From contig VKHL01000083.1 of the NCBI GenBank assembly GCA_015146655.1, positions 60,360 to 124,359 on the forward strand: a stretch of 64,000 bases of DNA. The letters run 5' to 3'. Position 1 is the stretch's first letter, and every line of letters starts with the position of its first letter. Of the stretch, positions 63,174-64,000 are shown piece by piece. The translations under genes were made by a program, and so were the position numbers. The DNA comes from Ochromonas danica. Its lineage: Eukaryota; Sar; Chrysophyceae; Chromulinales; Chromulinaceae. Under the pieces are notes generated by a model. That model ran no database searches. It was given only the letters and a program-made list of their open reading frames with translations, and was not told the origin of the DNA.

Positions 63174-64000
63174 ATGATGTTATCAACGGCATGCGCTAGC
63201 CCTGTGACTGCGAAAAAGTTAATTGTTGATTATGAAGGAACAATCTATGAATATACTTGGCAGGAAAGCTTGAACCCACTTACCTTTGACACTATCCTCG
63301 GTCAGCGACCTTTGATTAATTGCTGGTTAGAGGACAGAACGACCAAGGTCTGGATTCGAGTGCCTAGAATTGAAGTTTTAAGATTATTAATACAAGAAAA
63401 CGGCGATGTTGAAGACCTTGTGTTTAAATTGCGCTTTCAATTCAGCAGCAAATCCCCAAATACGACTCCTCAGTTGACTCCAACCAAGAAGGAGATTAAT
63501 ATAGAGGACACCCCCAAAGAGACTACAACAAGCGATTTGGAATCTGCATGGGCTCTTTCTGTAGCTGAAAATATTATTGAACCCTTTACTCGAATGACTG
63601 TGTCTGAAATGAAAGTTGACGAGATGGTTGTGATTCAGCAGGAGTCTGGCCAACTGTTTGGTCCACGACTATGTCTTCATGCTGAATCATTGTTACAATC
63701 AATCCGAGCAGATGCTGAGAAAGGAATCAATCCATTCGATGTGGTCGTTACAGCTGAATTTCAAAATAATCAATGGCAAGAAGTGAAGCTAACCAGACGA
63801 GTATGGATGAAATGTCTCTTGAGAGGAAATCCCAAAGAGACAATCTTCTTGGACTTCTTAACTGCTGGGTTTGAAAACGTGTTAAATCGTGACAAAAGTC
63901 TCAAAGCACTACATGGCAATAAAGACCTTTGGCTGCGTCTGAAGTGTTTTCATTATGATTTGATGCATTTCAATGAGGAAGCTAGTAGTCGTTTGCAAGG
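63174..64000 (+). CDS. Unknown protein, partial at right edge
   Basis: The frame from the ATG at 63174 runs open for 275 codons to the window end without a stop; upstream in-frame codons are also open, so an earlier start or exon is possible. I do not recognise the family. The sequence is well balanced and not repetitive: KLIVDYEGTIYEYTWQESLN, WLEDRTTKVWIRVPRIEVLR, SAWALSVAENIIEPFTRMTV, NPFDVVVTAEFQNNQWQEVK and KDLWLRLKCFHYDLMHFNEE. A Thr/Pro/Lys-rich linker at about residues 105-120 divides two parts. Each part has a W-containing strand followed by a basic helix (VWIRVPRIEVLRLL, VWMKCLL), which suggests a duplicated module. There is no signal peptide or membrane span. Coding is convincing, function unknown. 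Confidence 0.7.
   Translation, partial: MMLSTACASPVTAKKLIVDYEGTIYEYTWQESLNPLTFDTILGQRPLINCWLEDRTTKVWIRVPRIEVLRLLIQENGDVEDLVFKLRFQFSSKSPNTTPQLTPTKKEINIEDTPKETTTSDLESAWALSVAENIIEPFTRMTVSEMKVDEMVVIQQESGQLFGPRLCLHAESLLQSIRADAEKGINPFDVVVTAEFQNNQWQEVKLTRRVWMKCLLRGNPKETIFLDFLTAGFENVLNRDKSLKALHGNKDLWLRLKCFHYDLMHFNEEASSRLQ

Overview
This is nuclear DNA from a photosynthetic eukaryote. Most genes have short GT-AG introns whose junctions stay in phase across several exons. Spliceosomal and cytosolic genes (Sub2/UAP56, eL42, COMMD1, a DENN protein, an Sfi1-like protein) sit beside plastid-type genes (two [2Fe-2S] ferredoxins, SecA, a ClpR-like subunit). Several plastid-type precursors start with a hydrophobic signal peptide followed by an aromatic residue near the predicted cleavage site (TTTTAF, ASVAAW, NVLAY). 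That is the hallmark of secondary plastids of red-algal origin, so a stramenopile alga is the best guess. A chrysophyte-like lineage is possible but unproven.

Layout, left to right: SecA (minus, cut by the left edge); a small membrane protein; soluble pyrophosphatase; a fused AspH-type dioxygenase/sulfotransferase; a 1,882-residue Sfi1-like protein; tRNA-Val(AAC); COMMD1; an unknown acidic protein; a second inverted copy of the dioxygenase/sulfotransferase; Trm82/WDR4; ferredoxin 1; a prenylated-looking TPR protein; ferredoxin 2; a 2.8-kb gene-poor stretch with a decayed DENN pseudogene and a fold-back repeat; a large DENND4-like gene; Sub2; a THH1/TOM1/TOM3 membrane protein; a mucin-like membrane protein; a small unknown protein; a mitochondrial-type ketoacyl-ACP synthase; an unknown protein; ribosomal protein eL42; ClpR; a ubiquitin-like protein; acyl-protein thioesterase; an armadillo-repeat protein; two small genes, one a securin candidate; a SUN/SUCO-like C-terminal protein; and a partial gene at the right edge.

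The strongest candidate for something new is the pair of genes that join an aspartyl/asparaginyl beta-hydroxylase-like 2-oxoglutarate oxygenase to a PAPS sulfotransferase. The two copies lie tail to tail 10 kb apart. They are identical over long tracts but diverge in the middle, and one copy has a degraded PAPS-binding loop. A hydroxylate-then-sulfate enzyme is the natural reading, but the substrate cannot be read from the sequence.

Other recurring features are triplet-repeat expansions coding Ser, Gly, Asn, Pro, Gln and Glu tracts, TG-rich introns, and a near-palindromic TTAACTTAAG motif found again and again near gene starts. Exon limits and frames were worked out by hand; nothing was searched against a database.
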